Below the pieces are notes generated by a model. It had not been told where the DNA came from. It made no database searches and saw only the letters and a program-made list of their open reading frames with translations. From positions 62,001 to 126,000 of the forward strand of contig JAHBVY010000008.1 of assembly GCA_019637265.1 (NCBI GenBank): DNA of 64,000 bases, written 5' to 3'. The stretch is from Polyangiaceae bacterium. Its GTDB lineage: Bacteria; Myxococcota_A; Polyangia; Polyangiales; Polyangiaceae. The first letter of the stretch is position 1, and the number at the start of each line of letters is the position of its first letter. Positions 24,970 through 33,871 of the stretch are shown here, one piece after another. The translations under genes were made by a program, and so were the position numbers.

Positions 24970-25059
24970 ATGACTGACGATTGGTCAATGAAGCTGATTG
25001 AATCCGTGAGCCTCGTGGCGAACGAGCGCCGCGCGAGGGGGTCAAGGGAGCTGATGTGA
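24970..25059 (+). CDS. 29-residue small ORF, possible precursor or leader
   Basis: ATG 24970 to TGA 25059, starting MTDDWSMKLIESVSLV and ending SRELM. It has a ribosome site GGGGGAAG seven bases upstream and its stop overlaps the GTG of the glycosyltransferase (GTGA), like the other joints in the operon. That makes translation likely. Whether it is a substrate peptide for the radical SAM and amide enzymes, or only a coupling leader, cannot be told; it has no Cys, little Gly and no clear leader/core division. Confidence 0.45.
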   Translation: MTDDWSMKLIESVSLVANERRARGSRELM

Positions 25060-26228
25060 AGCGCGTGCTCGTCGTCACCCTGCCGGAGAGGGGCCACTAC
25101 CACCCGCTGCTCGGGCCGGCAGAGGAGCTCACGCGTCGCGGGGCGGAGGTCGCCTTCGCGTGCACCTGCGACATCAGCGCTGAGCTAGCCGAGGCGGGCG
25201 TTCAGCGCGTGATCACGCCGCCGGGGGCATCGCCGCCGTCTGCGGGCCTGCGAGGGGCTGCGCTCGCGCGGGTGCTCTCGGATGCCGCGGCGCTCCGTCG
25301 CTGGATCCGCGAGCTGCTGATCGAGGTGCCCGCTCAGAACGTCGAGCCCCTGCGCGCCATCGTCCGCGACTTCCGGCCGGACGTGGTCGCGATCGACACG
25401 ATGGCTTACGACGCCGCGATCGCCGCCGAGCTGGAGGGCGTGCCTTGGGTGGGTTGGGCCACCTCGCTCAACCCGGTGTTACCCCAGGCGCTGGACAGTG
25501 AGCTGCTCGCCACCTTGCGCGCGCTCGACTCGTCACGCCACGCGCTCTTCGGGGATTGGGGTTTGGCGGCGCGCTTCCGCGGTAGCGATGTGCTCTCTCC
25601 CCGTGGGACGGCGGTGTTCGCCACCCGTGCGCTGGTGGGGAGCCCGCCGTCGGGCGTCTGCCTGGTGGGGCCGTCGCTCGGTGGGCGGCGCGGTGATTCG
25701 GACGTGGACCTGACGTTCGCTGAAGGGCGGCCCCTCGTCTACGCGTCCTTCGGGAGCCAAGCATGGTACCAGCCGGGGCGCTTCGAGCGGATCATCGAGG
25801 CCGCTCGGGCTGCCGACGTGGCGCTCTTCGCGGCGATGGGTGATTTGGCTGACGACTTTCAAGGCCGTGGGTTGCCGCCGCGCGTGCGCTTGGTCCCCTT
25901 CGCTCCGCAGCTTCAGGTGCTGGCGCGGGCTCACGTCGCGATCAGCCACGGCGGCGCCAACTCGGTGATGGAAGGCTTGGCGGCGGGGGTGCCGCTGCTC
26001 ATCTCGCCGATCTGCAACGACCAGCCGCACAACCTCCACTTCGTCTCCGCGGCGGGGGCAGGGCTAGGGATGGACCTCGACGCTTGCAGCGTGGCGGAGC
26101 TGGCAGCGGCGCTCCACCAGCTCGCGGGCGATGGACCTTGGCGCGCCGCCGCGCGACGTATCGCCGCCTCCTACGCGAGCCGGGACGGTTCTCAGGGCGC
26201 GGCGGACTTGGTGGAGCAGGCAGCGTGA
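25056..26228 (+). CDS. Glycosyltransferase, family 1 (UGT/MGT type)
   Basis: 390 residues from GTG 25056. GT-B fold: the N-terminal acceptor domain starts VLVVTLPERGHYHPLLGPAE and the C-terminal donor domain has VYASFGSQAWY, VPFAPQLQVLARAHVAISHG and GGANSVMEGLAAGVPLLISP, the nucleotide-sugar-binding motif of macrolide, glycopeptide and flavonoid glycosyltransferases. These usually add sugars to small molecules or peptides. It overlaps both neighbours (GTGA and TGATG), so it belongs to the operon product pathway. Confidence 0.9.
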   Translation: MKRVLVVTLPERGHYHPLLGPAEELTRRGAEVAFACTCDISAELAEAGVQRVITPPGASPPSAGLRGAALARVLSDAAALRRWIRELLIEVPAQNVEPLRAIVRDFRPDVVAIDTMAYDAAIAAELEGVPWVGWATSLNPVLPQALDSELLATLRALDSSRHALFGDWGLAARFRGSDVLSPRGTAVFATRALVGSPPSGVCLVGPSLGGRRGDSDVDLTFAEGRPLVYASFGSQAWYQPGRFERIIEAARAADVALFAAMGDLADDFQGRGLPPRVRLVPFAPQLQVLARAHVAISHGGANSVMEGLAAGVPLLISPICNDQPHNLHFVSAAGAGLGMDLDACSVAELAAALHQLAGDGPWRAAARRIAASYASRDGSQGAADLVEQAA

Positions 26229-27202
26229 TGGAGCAGGCAGCGCCGTGTGGCAGTAAGAGCCGTGTGATGGAGATCCCGCTCACCGTCGTCGCGCGGAACG
26301 AGGAGCGCGCGATCGGCGCGTGCCTCGAGTCGCTGCTCGCGTCCGCCCGCTACGCCGAAGCGCGGCTCCCGCTCTGCTTCGCGCCGCTGGTGGTGCTCGA
26401 TGATTGCCGCGATGGCACGGAGGCCGAGGTGCGCCGCCTGGGTGTGCTCTGCGTCGCGAGCCACGGTGGGAAGGTGGAGGGGCAGCGCCGTGGTCAGCGA
26501 CCGGGTCCGTTTCAGATCTTCAGCGACGCGGACCTTTTAGTCAGTGAAGATACCTTGTGCGCCTTGTGCGAGGTGATGCTCGAAGCGTCAGAGGTTCAGG
26601 TCGCCTTCCCTCCCAAGCTGCCGCTCGAGCCGCGGCGGCGCACGCCCATCGCCTGGGCGCTCCACGTGTACAACCTGCGGCGCGGCTTCTCGTCGCAGCG
26701 CACCTGGTTCAGCGGCAAGCTGTTCGCGATCCGCCGCTGGTCGCTGCCCACGCCGCTCGAGGTCCTTCGCCGCGCCGAGCGGTTGCCACGGCGCGCGTTC
26801 TACGACTACGGAGCGCCCCTCCAGGTCGACGACGTCTTGCTCAGTCGTCAGGCAGTGGCCGAAGGTGGCGCTTCAGCGGTGCGAGAGACAGCGCGTGGGC
26901 TCGTGCGCTATCGCGCCCCGGAGACGCTCCAAGGGATGTACCGCACCTATCGCCGGCTGCGTCGTGAGCTCGAGCGGACGGACGCGCTGTTCCCCGAGAC
27001 GCGGCCGGTTCATCGGCAATTCGGCGAGCGGCGGGCTGACCAGCTCGCGAGCGCACAGCTCAGCGAGCGCGCGGCGTGGCTGGTCTTTCAGGCCGCGCTC
27101 ATGGGATGCCGAGCTGTCTATCGAGTGGACCGCCTCGCTCATGACCTCGGCGCTTCGCCGGCGAGGCCGTGGCCTCCCATCGTGGAGACCAAGGAGCTGT
27201 GA
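26228..27202 (+). CDS. Glycosyltransferase, family 2
   Basis: 324 residues from ATG 26228, TGATG overlap with the previous gene. GT-A fold: PLTVVARNEERAIGACLESL at the start, a DDCRDGT segment and the metal site FSDADLLVSE (D-x-D, about residue 98). QVDDVLLSRQAVAEGG is near the expected catalytic region. RAPETLQGMYRTYRRLRREL is a long basic helix of unknown role. No membrane segment except possible weak C-terminal helices. Likely adds a second sugar or acts on a lipid or peptide carrier. Confidence 0.8.
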   Translation: MEQAAPCGSKSRVMEIPLTVVARNEERAIGACLESLLASARYAEARLPLCFAPLVVLDDCRDGTEAEVRRLGVLCVASHGGKVEGQRRGQRPGPFQIFSDADLLVSEDTLCALCEVMLEASEVQVAFPPKLPLEPRRRTPIAWALHVYNLRRGFSSQRTWFSGKLFAIRRWSLPTPLEVLRRAERLPRRAFYDYGAPLQVDDVLLSRQAVAEGGASAVRETARGLVRYRAPETLQGMYRTYRRLRRELERTDALFPETRPVHRQFGERRADQLASAQLSERAAWLVFQAALMGCRAVYRVDRLAHDLGASPARPWPPIVETKEL

Positions 27203-28005
27203 TCCGCCTGAGGCCCGAAGGGGTGTTCCCGCTCGAGGTGTGGAACCTGCCGGTGGGCGGGCGGCCGCTTCAGGCGTGGCGGCGAACGCCGCGCTTCGCG
27301 AGCGCGCTGCGCGAGGTGGTGGAGGGGCTCCGCCGTGATCTTCCCCCACCAGGGGCGGGCACTTTACGCCCCGCGGTGAGGGAGCGAGCCTCATCGGTCA
27401 GTCATATTTACCTGACCGGTGGTGGGGCGACGGAGCCTGGCTTGGCGCAGGGGCTCCGGGCGGCTGGGTTCTCTGTTTCGCTGGCTGAGGCGCCGCGCTT
27501 CGCGGCGGCGCAGGCGGGGCTCACATGGGGTGCAGCTTGCGTCGACGTGGGGCAGACCTCGCTGAAGCTGGCGAGGTGTTCGCGGCGCCTCTCACCGAGC
27601 CATGACGTGACGAGCGTGGAGCGTGACTTGGTGGCCGCGCCACACCGCGACGAGACGCCGCTCGCCGCGCGGAGCACCGCGCGCGCCTCCACGATTCGGT
27701 TCTTGAGCGGCGCCATCGCGGCGCACGCGCGTGAGCTGCCGCTCGTGCTGGCGTTGCCCTGCGAGCTGTCAGATGAAGGGGTGCTCTCGGGGTGCACCTA
27801 CTGTTGGAAGAAGGGGGACGAGACGTTGCTGCGCGAGCTGGCGGAGGCCGCGAAGGTCGACTGGGAGCGGCTCCAAGTGCTGAACGATGCCGAGCTCGCG
27901 GCCGTCAGCGCGCAGCTCGATGCCAGCGTTCCGGCGGGTGAGGTCACGCTCGTGCTCACGGTGGGCTTCGGGGTGGGGGCGGCGTTGCTCGAGAAGGTCG
28001 GGTGA
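27199..28005 (+). CDS. Sugar-kinase/actin-fold (ROK-like) protein
   Basis: 268 residues from GTG 27199 (GTGA overlap). ASKHA signatures: HIYLTGGGATEPGLAQGL (about residue 71), CVDVGQTSLKLARC as the phosphate-1 loop (about residue 115), VLALPCELSDEGVLSG, VLNDAELAAVSAQL and TLVLTVGFGVGAALLEKVG. The order resembles ROK sugar kinases and repressors, although the first ~60 residues are unusual. There is no obvious DNA-binding domain. It may activate a sugar for the two glycosyltransferases; this is inference from context. Confidence 0.65.
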   Translation: MIRLRPEGVFPLEVWNLPVGGRPLQAWRRTPRFASALREVVEGLRRDLPPPGAGTLRPAVRERASSVSHIYLTGGGATEPGLAQGLRAAGFSVSLAEAPRFAAAQAGLTWGAACVDVGQTSLKLARCSRRLSPSHDVTSVERDLVAAPHRDETPLAARSTARASTIRFLSGAIAAHARELPLVLALPCELSDEGVLSGCTYCWKKGDETLLRELAEAAKVDWERLQVLNDAELAAVSAQLDASVPAGEVTLVLTVGFGVGAALLEKVG

Positions 28006-28856
28006 CTCACCTCTACGTCTCGCCGCACTTGGACGACGCCGCGCTCTCTTGCGCCGGTGGGATGCTGCGCCAGGCTCGTTCGGGCGCGCGCGTGGTTGTC
28101 TGCAGCGTGTTCACGCGTTCGGGTAGCGCCCGCCGCGACGCCGTACGGTGCGGTGAAGATCGCCGCGCGCTCGAGGCGGCGGGGATCGAGCCGCTCTACT
28201 TGGGCTTCATGGACGCGCCGGCGCGGCTGGGGGTGAAGCCGAGCTTCGAGCAGCTGGTGCTTCGGGCACGCCTCGATCGGGCGCTCGTGCGTGAGGTGGA
28301 GCGCGCGATCGCCGAGGCTATCCTGCGGGTGCGACCGAGTCAGGTGTACTTCCCTCTTGGCGTGGGTGGTCACATCGACCACCGCGCCGTCTTCGCAGCG
28401 CGCCCGAAGCGCTCAGGCGCCCGCTTCTACGTGGAGCGGCCGTATGGCTTCGTGCCGGTGCTTCGCGCGCTCTGTGGGATCGCGATGGGAGCCTCTAGTA
28501 CGGTGCTCTCACCGGATGAGGTGCTCCGGCAGTTCGAGGAAGGTGGCTGCGGAGCGCTCATGCTCGAAGCCGAGCGTCGCCGCTGCGCCGAGGTGTTGGC
28601 GCGCCGCGCGAGGCGCATGACCGTGGCGCTCGGCTCGGGGCAGGGCAGGGGGTTTGGCGTGGCGCTGGGTGCTGCGGTGACGATTCGGCGTCGGCGGTAT
28701 CCTGCCGAGCTATTCTCGGAGGCTGTTCGGTTGATTGACGGCTACACCAGTCAGGTAAATTGGCTGTTCGGCGCTGAAGGTGCCTCGCCGCAGTATCACC
28801 GGCACGTCCAGGCGCGTGGAGGGTGGTTCGAGGAGGAGGCGTTGCTCTTGCCTTGA
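28002..28856 (+). CDS. PIG-L / LmbE-type zinc deacetylase
   Basis: 284 residues from GTG 28002 (GTGA overlap). Metal-binding SPHLDDAALSCAG (H-x-D-D, about residue 8) and VGGHIDHRAVFAA (H-x-D-H, about residue 125) are the family signature of enzymes that remove N-acetyl groups from GlcNAc-containing molecules (MshB, BshB, glycopeptide deacetylases). It ends the operon. Together with the glycosyltransferases it suggests an N-acetylglucosamine-type sugar is added and then deacetylated. The family-repeat element begins 29 bases after the stop. Confidence 0.85.
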   Translation: MTHLYVSPHLDDAALSCAGGMLRQARSGARVVVCSVFTRSGSARRDAVRCGEDRRALEAAGIEPLYLGFMDAPARLGVKPSFEQLVLRARLDRALVREVERAIAEAILRVRPSQVYFPLGVGGHIDHRAVFAARPKRSGARFYVERPYGFVPVLRALCGIAMGASSTVLSPDEVLRQFEEGGCGALMLEAERRRCAEVLARRARRMTVALGSGQGRGFGVALGAAVTIRRRRYPAELFSEAVRLIDGYTSQVNWLFGAEGASPQYHRHVQARGGWFEEEALLLP

Positions 28857-28885
28857 AGGGGGCGGCTTCCAGGGTGCTCCGTGGG

Positions 28886-28936
28886 GGCGCGAACGACGCG
28901 CGGCGCGCGCAGCGTGAGCCAACCCCCCAAAAAACC
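28886..28936 (+). repeat. Right copy of the repeat bracketing the radical SAM operon (family B)
   Basis: GCGCGAACGACGCG then CGGCGCGCGCAGCGTGAGCC, AACCCCCC and six A. In the same orientation as 20721-20768. The two copies enclose the eight-gene operon and nothing else. Confidence 0.7.
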
Positions 28937-29122
28937 AGAGATCCCTGCGGCAACGGCGGGCGTGAGGAGCGAGGTGGCCACCTTGGGCTTGGGATTGCCA
29001 GGTGCAAAATCCGTCGCTCGACGAACCAGCGCCGTGGGGCTGAAAGCCGTGAGGCGAAGCCGCGGCCGTCGCGCGGTGAGTGTGGGTTGACGTGCTGATG
29101 GAGGGTGGGAAACTGCCGGGTG

Positions 29123-30607
29123 ATGAGCAGGCGTGGGGGCAGTGCCGTGATGTGGGGGGTCGCTTGCGCCCTGGTGTTCTCTGCGTGCTCGGGGGCAACT
29201 CGTCAGGCACCCGCCGATGTGGCGTTCATGGCGCCTGCGACGCCGCTCGCCGGGGTGCCCGCGTTGCCGGCGCCTCCGCGTGGCTGGGAGTGGCCGTTCA
29301 ACGCGCAGAGCTTCGCGCGGGGGTTGACGCCGCTGACGGTGTACCGGCCGGTGAACGTCGCGGCGCTGCGGGCGGCGCCCGTCGGAGCCTGCGGTCCCGT
29401 CGAGGTCGCGCCTTCGGTGTGGGTCACGCCGATGTGCACGAGGCTCCCGCCGCTGTCTCGTTCGCCCTTCGCGCGCCCCATCGCGATCGCTGACACGCGG
29501 CCGCGTGAGGCGCTGCCGCTCGTCTACGACCTTCGGGCTCACGGGCTCGATGGGCCGATGAAAGATCAACAGTCGGCGGATGTGTGTTGGTCGTTCGGGA
29601 TCTCGAGCGTGATGGAGAACGCGCTCCGGCGCATGGCTCGTCAGGATGTCGTCTCACCGCTCCACTTGGTGGCGCATTTCGCGTGGCGCGATCTCCAAAC
29701 TCAAGGCGTCAGTCGTCCTGTCGCTGCGGAGTCGTGGTGGCCGTACGATCCCCATAAGGCTTGCGGCCTCGACCAGAACCCGCGCACGGATCCTTCCTGC
29801 GTGAGGGCGTATGGGGTCGAGCGCGGGTCGCTGCGGGGCGATCCAAGGCTCATCGAGGAGCAGCGCCGCGCCGACGCGGCGGCGGCGTTCCGCATCACCG
29901 CGGTGCACTCCGCGCGGACGGCGCCGGGTGATCCTGAGGAGCTCGTGCGCATCATCTCGGGTGGGACGGCGGTTTATGCTGATTTCGATGTGAACATGCG
30001 GGCGTGGAGCGCGTGGAGCCTCGGCCCGGGGGGCGCGATCGCGGATTGGACGCCCGATGGGACGGGCGGTCACGTGGTGACACTGACAGGGTATCGAACC
30101 ATCGCAGGGGGCGCGCGTGAGTTCCTGGTGCACAACAGCTGGGGATCGAGCTGGGGTGATGGGGGCTATGGCTGGGTGAGCGAGCGCATGGTGCGTGAGC
30201 GGCTGCGCGACGCGTTCGTGGTGACGCTCGCGCCGGTGACGGCGCCACCCACACCGGCACCTCCACCCGAGCCCACGCCGCCCCCTTCACAAGGCAGGAC
30301 GGCGTGCCATCTCACGGGGATCACGAGCACGGGGGAGACGTTGACGCCGCGCGCGGTGCCGGTGGGCGAGTCCATCTGCACGGCGTCCAACGCAGGGGGC
30401 TCATCGCCGGGCCCTTGGCTTCACATGTGCCGGCGAGCCAGCTCGGGCGCGTCGAACTGCGGCGCTCCATCCAGGTCGGCCATCTGCGTCGCGGAGGTCA
30501 CGAACGGGCGGAGCCACGCCGCGTGCTGTCCCGCGGGCGCGACGCGACCTACGGACCCAGGCTGTGTCTCCGCGGATGTGTTGCACCCAGTTGGTCCATA
30601 TGACTGA
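29123..30607 (+). CDS. Papain-like (C1) cysteine peptidase lipoprotein
   Basis: 494 residues from ATG 29123 (a GTG six codons upstream is also open). Signal peptide with lipobox VFSAC. C1A fold: MKDQQSADVCWSFGISSVME carries the oxyanion Gln and catalytic Cys, GGHVVTLTGY the His, and FLVHNSWGSSWGDGGYGWVS the Asn. The Cys pattern around the active Cys is thinner than in papain. The C-terminal ~120 residues are Pro-rich and Cys-rich (TACHLTGITSTGE, CRRASSG). It is likely anchored outside the inner membrane. It starts 267 bases after the deacetylase operon and need not belong to it. Confidence 0.8.
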   Translation: MSRRGGSAVMWGVACALVFSACSGATRQAPADVAFMAPATPLAGVPALPAPPRGWEWPFNAQSFARGLTPLTVYRPVNVAALRAAPVGACGPVEVAPSVWVTPMCTRLPPLSRSPFARPIAIADTRPREALPLVYDLRAHGLDGPMKDQQSADVCWSFGISSVMENALRRMARQDVVSPLHLVAHFAWRDLQTQGVSRPVAAESWWPYDPHKACGLDQNPRTDPSCVRAYGVERGSLRGDPRLIEEQRRADAAAAFRITAVHSARTAPGDPEELVRIISGGTAVYADFDVNMRAWSAWSLGPGGAIADWTPDGTGGHVVTLTGYRTIAGGAREFLVHNSWGSSWGDGGYGWVSERMVRERLRDAFVVTLAPVTAPPTPAPPPEPTPPPSQGRTACHLTGITSTGETLTPRAVPVGESICTASNAGGSSPGPWLHMCRRASSGASNCGAPSRSAICVAEVTNGRSHAACCPAGATRPTDPGCVSADVLHPVGPYD

Positions 30608-30676
30608 TGAAGGGGGCGTTCCTGGCGCCCGAGGGACCTTGCGGTAGGGTCGCTCGGTGTCAGGAGTGCGTTCGAA

Positions 30677-33475
30677 GTGACTGAGGCGCGATGGACGGTC
30701 GAGTCCCCGCATACCCGTGACGCGGCTGACGTCGCGCGTGAGCTGCGCGCGGACGTGGCGCAGGGCCTCCTGACGGACGAGGTGCGGCGGCGCCTCGAGG
30801 CGCATGGCCCCAACGTGCTGCGCGCGGCGGTGCGCGTGCCCGCGTGGCGGCGCTTCATCGGTCAGTTCAAAGATCCACTCGTCGTCTTGCTGCTGTTCGC
30901 GATTGGCATCGCGGTGGTGGCCTGGGTGGTCGAAGGGGGTCATGGCTGGCCCGTCGACGCGGTGGTCATCCTGCTCGTCGTGGTGCTGAACGCGGTGCTC
31001 GGCTTCGCGCAGGAGGCGAAGGCCGAGGACGCCGTGGCGGCGCTCACGCGGATGACCGAGGTGACCTCCAGCGTGCTGCGCGATGGCCGTTTGCAGCGCG
31101 TGCCGAGCACCGAGCTCGTCCCAGGTGATGTGCTGGTCTTGAGCGAGGGGGACGCGGTGGGGGCCGACGCGCGGCTGCTCTCGGCGGCGTCGCTGCGCGT
31201 GCAGGAGGCTTCGCTCACCGGTGAGAGCGAAGCGGTGGTGAAGGACCCCGCGACGCTCGAGCGCGCCGCGGCCCTCGGTGATCGCCGGGACATGGTGTTC
31301 AAGGGCACGGTCGTCGTGCAGGGCACCGGCCGCGCGGTGATCACCGCGACGGGCATGCGCACCGAGATGGGCTCCATCGCGGAGCTCCTCGAGGCGACGG
31401 AGGAGGAGCCCACGCCGCTGCAGCTCGAGATAGCCGCCATCGGTCGCACGCTGGGGATCGCGGTGGCCGTCATCGCGGTGGTGGTGGTGGGCACCATCCT
31501 CCTCTTGTCGGATATTCGAGGCATCTCGGACGTCATCACCGTGCTGCTGCTCGGTGTGTCGCTCGCGGTCGCGGCGGTGCCGGAGGGGCTCCCGGCGATC
31601 CTCTCCGTGGTGCTGGCGCTGGGCGTGCAGCGCATGGCTGCTCGCAACGCCATCGTGAAGAAGCTCTCGTCGGTGGAGACGCTGGGCGCCGCTTCGGTCA
31701 TTTGCTCTGACAAGACAGGGACACTGACGCGATCGGAGATGATGATTGAGCGCGTGGCCACCGCCTCGGGTGACACTCACCTCACGGGCGCCGGCTACGT
31801 GCCGGAGGGGGAGGCGGTGCACGAGGGTCGCGCGCTCGAGCCGGGGCCGCTGCGCGACGAGCAGGTGGTGGCCTTGTGTGGCGGCAGCTTGGCGAGCAAC
31901 GCTGACTTGCAGCAGGGTGAGGCGGGTGAGTGGGAGATCCAGGGCGACCCGACGGAGGCTGCCTTCTTGGTGGCCGAACGCAAGCTCGCGCTGCACGAGC
32001 GCCGCGCGCGCCGCTTCGAGCGGTTAGAGGAGATCCCGTTCACCTCCGAGCGGAAGATGATGTCCACCGTCGAGCGCGATCATGAGCACAACGGTGAGCC
32101 GATGCTCATCAGCAAGGGCGCGCCGGACGTGCTGATCGATCGCTGCTCGCGCGTGCGGATCGGGGCGGAGGTGCTGCCCTTCGACGAAGCGCGCCGCGCG
32201 CAGGCGTTCGCTGACGTGCAGCGGCTGTCGGATGAGGCGCTGCGCACGCTCGCGGTCGCCTACCGCCCGCTTCAGGCTGGAGAAGATCCGCGCGGCGGCG
32301 AGGCGCTCGAGCAGGGCCTCATCTTCGTGGGCACTGTGGGCATCATCGACCCACCGCGGATCGAGGTGGGCGACGCGATCCGTGAGGCGCATCGCGCCGG
32401 GATCCGCGTGGTGATGATCACGGGTGACCACCCGCGCACCGCGGCGCGCATCGCCGTGAGCCTCAGCATCATCCAGGAAGGTGACGCCGTCCTGACGGGC
32501 GCTGACTTAGACAAACTCACTGATGAATCCTTCGCCGAGGCGGTGCGCCGCACGCAGGTGTTCGCGCGGGTGGCGCCGGTGCACAAGCTGCGCATCGTGG
32601 ACGCGTTGCAGGCAGATGGTCAGGTGGTGGCGATGACGGGCGACGGCGTGAACGACGCGCCGGCCTTGAAGTCAGCGGACATCGGCGTGGCGATGGGCAT
32701 CACCGGCACCGAGGTCAGCAAGGAGGCGGCGAAGATGATCCTGGCTGACGATAACTTCGCCACCATCGTCGCCGCCGTGCGCGAGGGGAGGAACATCTAC
32801 GACAACATCCGCAAGTTCCTCCGCTACCTCCTGTGGTCTAACTTGGGCGAGGTACTGACGGTTTTTCTGGGCGTGATCGGCGCGGGTGTCATCGGGCTGA
32901 CCACGGGGGGTGATGAGCTGGTGCTGCCGCTCTTGGCCACCCAGATTTTGTGGATCAACCTGATCACGGACTCCGCGCCCGCGCTGGCCATGGGGGTGGA
33001 CCCAGAGACGGAGGACGTGATGGCGCGGCCGCCCCGCGGGTCGACCACCCACGCCATCAACGGCCGCATGTGGCTTGGCGGGGCGCTGATGGGCACCGTG
33101 ATGGCGGTGGCGACGCTCTCGACCATGGACCTGATGCTGCCGGGCGGGCTGTTCGATGGTGAGGGTGACTTGACCACGGCGCGCACCGCTGGCTTCACCA
33201 CGCTGGTGTTCTCCCAGCTGTTCAACTGTTTCAACGTGCGCTCCGAGACGGCGTCCGCCTTTCACCACGTGCTCGCCAACCATTGGCTGTGGGCGGCGAT
33301 CGGCTTGTCCTTGGTGCTCCAAGTGGCGGTCGTGCACCTGGGTTTCCTGAACGTCGCCTTCAGCACCGCGCCGCTCTCGCTCGCCGAGTGGGGCCTGTGC
33401 GCGCTGATGGGCAGCTCGGTGCTCTGGGCGAGCGAGCTGTTCAAGCTCACGCTGCGAGCGCGCGAGCGACGGTGA
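30677..33475 (+). CDS. P-type cation-transporting ATPase (P2 type)
   Basis: 932 residues from GTG 30677. Full-length: N-terminal cation-ATPase domain, LTGESEAVVKD in the actuator (TGES), PEGLPAILSVVLALGVQRMA in M4, the phosphorylation site CSDKTGTLTRSE, nucleotide domain with KGAPDVLIDRCS, MITGDHPRTA, and MTGDGVNDAPALKSADIGVA. Ten membrane helices with NLITDSAPALAMGVDPE near M6. The P2A/P2B set exports Ca2+ or similar divalent cations. No Cys-Pro-Cys motif, so it is not a copper pump. A repeat A fragment follows the stop by one base. Confidence 0.9.
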   Translation: MTEARWTVESPHTRDAADVARELRADVAQGLLTDEVRRRLEAHGPNVLRAAVRVPAWRRFIGQFKDPLVVLLLFAIGIAVVAWVVEGGHGWPVDAVVILLVVVLNAVLGFAQEAKAEDAVAALTRMTEVTSSVLRDGRLQRVPSTELVPGDVLVLSEGDAVGADARLLSAASLRVQEASLTGESEAVVKDPATLERAAALGDRRDMVFKGTVVVQGTGRAVITATGMRTEMGSIAELLEATEEEPTPLQLEIAAIGRTLGIAVAVIAVVVVGTILLLSDIRGISDVITVLLLGVSLAVAAVPEGLPAILSVVLALGVQRMAARNAIVKKLSSVETLGAASVICSDKTGTLTRSEMMIERVATASGDTHLTGAGYVPEGEAVHEGRALEPGPLRDEQVVALCGGSLASNADLQQGEAGEWEIQGDPTEAAFLVAERKLALHERRARRFERLEEIPFTSERKMMSTVERDHEHNGEPMLISKGAPDVLIDRCSRVRIGAEVLPFDEARRAQAFADVQRLSDEALRTLAVAYRPLQAGEDPRGGEALEQGLIFVGTVGIIDPPRIEVGDAIREAHRAGIRVVMITGDHPRTAARIAVSLSIIQEGDAVLTGADLDKLTDESFAEAVRRTQVFARVAPVHKLRIVDALQADGQVVAMTGDGVNDAPALKSADIGVAMGITGTEVSKEAAKMILADDNFATIVAAVREGRNIYDNIRKFLRYLLWSNLGEVLTVFLGVIGAGVIGLTTGGDELVLPLLATQILWINLITDSAPALAMGVDPETEDVMARPPRGSTTHAINGRMWLGGALMGTVMAVATLSTMDLMLPGGLFDGEGDLTTARTAGFTTLVFSQLFNCFNVRSETASAFHHVLANHWLWAAIGLSLVLQVAVVHLGFLNVAFSTAPLSLAEWGLCALMGSSVLWASELFKLTLRARERR

Positions 33476-33503
33476 GCGACTGTGTTACCGCGCGGAACCG
33501 AGC
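33476..33503 (+). repeat. Dispersed repeat family A, left-half copy
   Basis: GCGACTGTGTTACCGCGCGG then AACCGAGC, directly after the P-type ATPase stop. It matches the first 28 bases of the copies at 36482 and 40965. Confidence 0.55.
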
Positions 33504-33552
33504 TTCATCGCGAGCTGCCCGTTTCTGATGTGAGTCCGTCGAGGCGGGTGCG

Positions 33553-33825
33553 CTACGTATCGTCAGCCAACCGAATCACCCGACCTGGGGCGTTGGCTCT
33601 TTCGTAGTCCGGGAATGGCTCACCGCTCGACGCCCATGCGTCGAGCGTCAGCTCCCAGACCAGGGCGATGCGCTCGCTGGGGGTGAGGTGGGAGACGTCA
33701 GGGGCCGCTTCGTCTTGCAGCGCCACCCGCTTGATCGGGAGACTTTGGCGCGCGGCAGCGCGGGCCTTGCGAGCGTCGTCTGGCGTCATCTCCCTGATCC
33801 TAGCAGGGAGCTTCTGCGCTCGCAT
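33553..33825 (-). CDS. Small conserved hypothetical protein
   Basis: 90 residues. Basic N terminus (PARIREMTPDDARKARAAAR), then LTPSERIALVWELTLDAWAS and PFPDYERANAPGRVIRLADD. The S-E-R-I-A-L-V-W-E-L-T-L-D-A-W core recalls small proteins encoded beside nucleotidyltransferase-like genes in other bacteria, but no such partner is here. Function unknown. Divergent from the SUKH-type gene 46 bases away. Confidence 0.5.
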   Translation of the reverse strand: MRAQKLPARIREMTPDDARKARAAARQSLPIKRVALQDEAAPDVSHLTPSERIALVWELTLDAWASSGEPFPDYERANAPGRVIRLADDT

Positions 33826-33871
33826 CCTAGTGGCGTATCCTTCGCACGGGCCATGGTGGAAGGATGGACAG

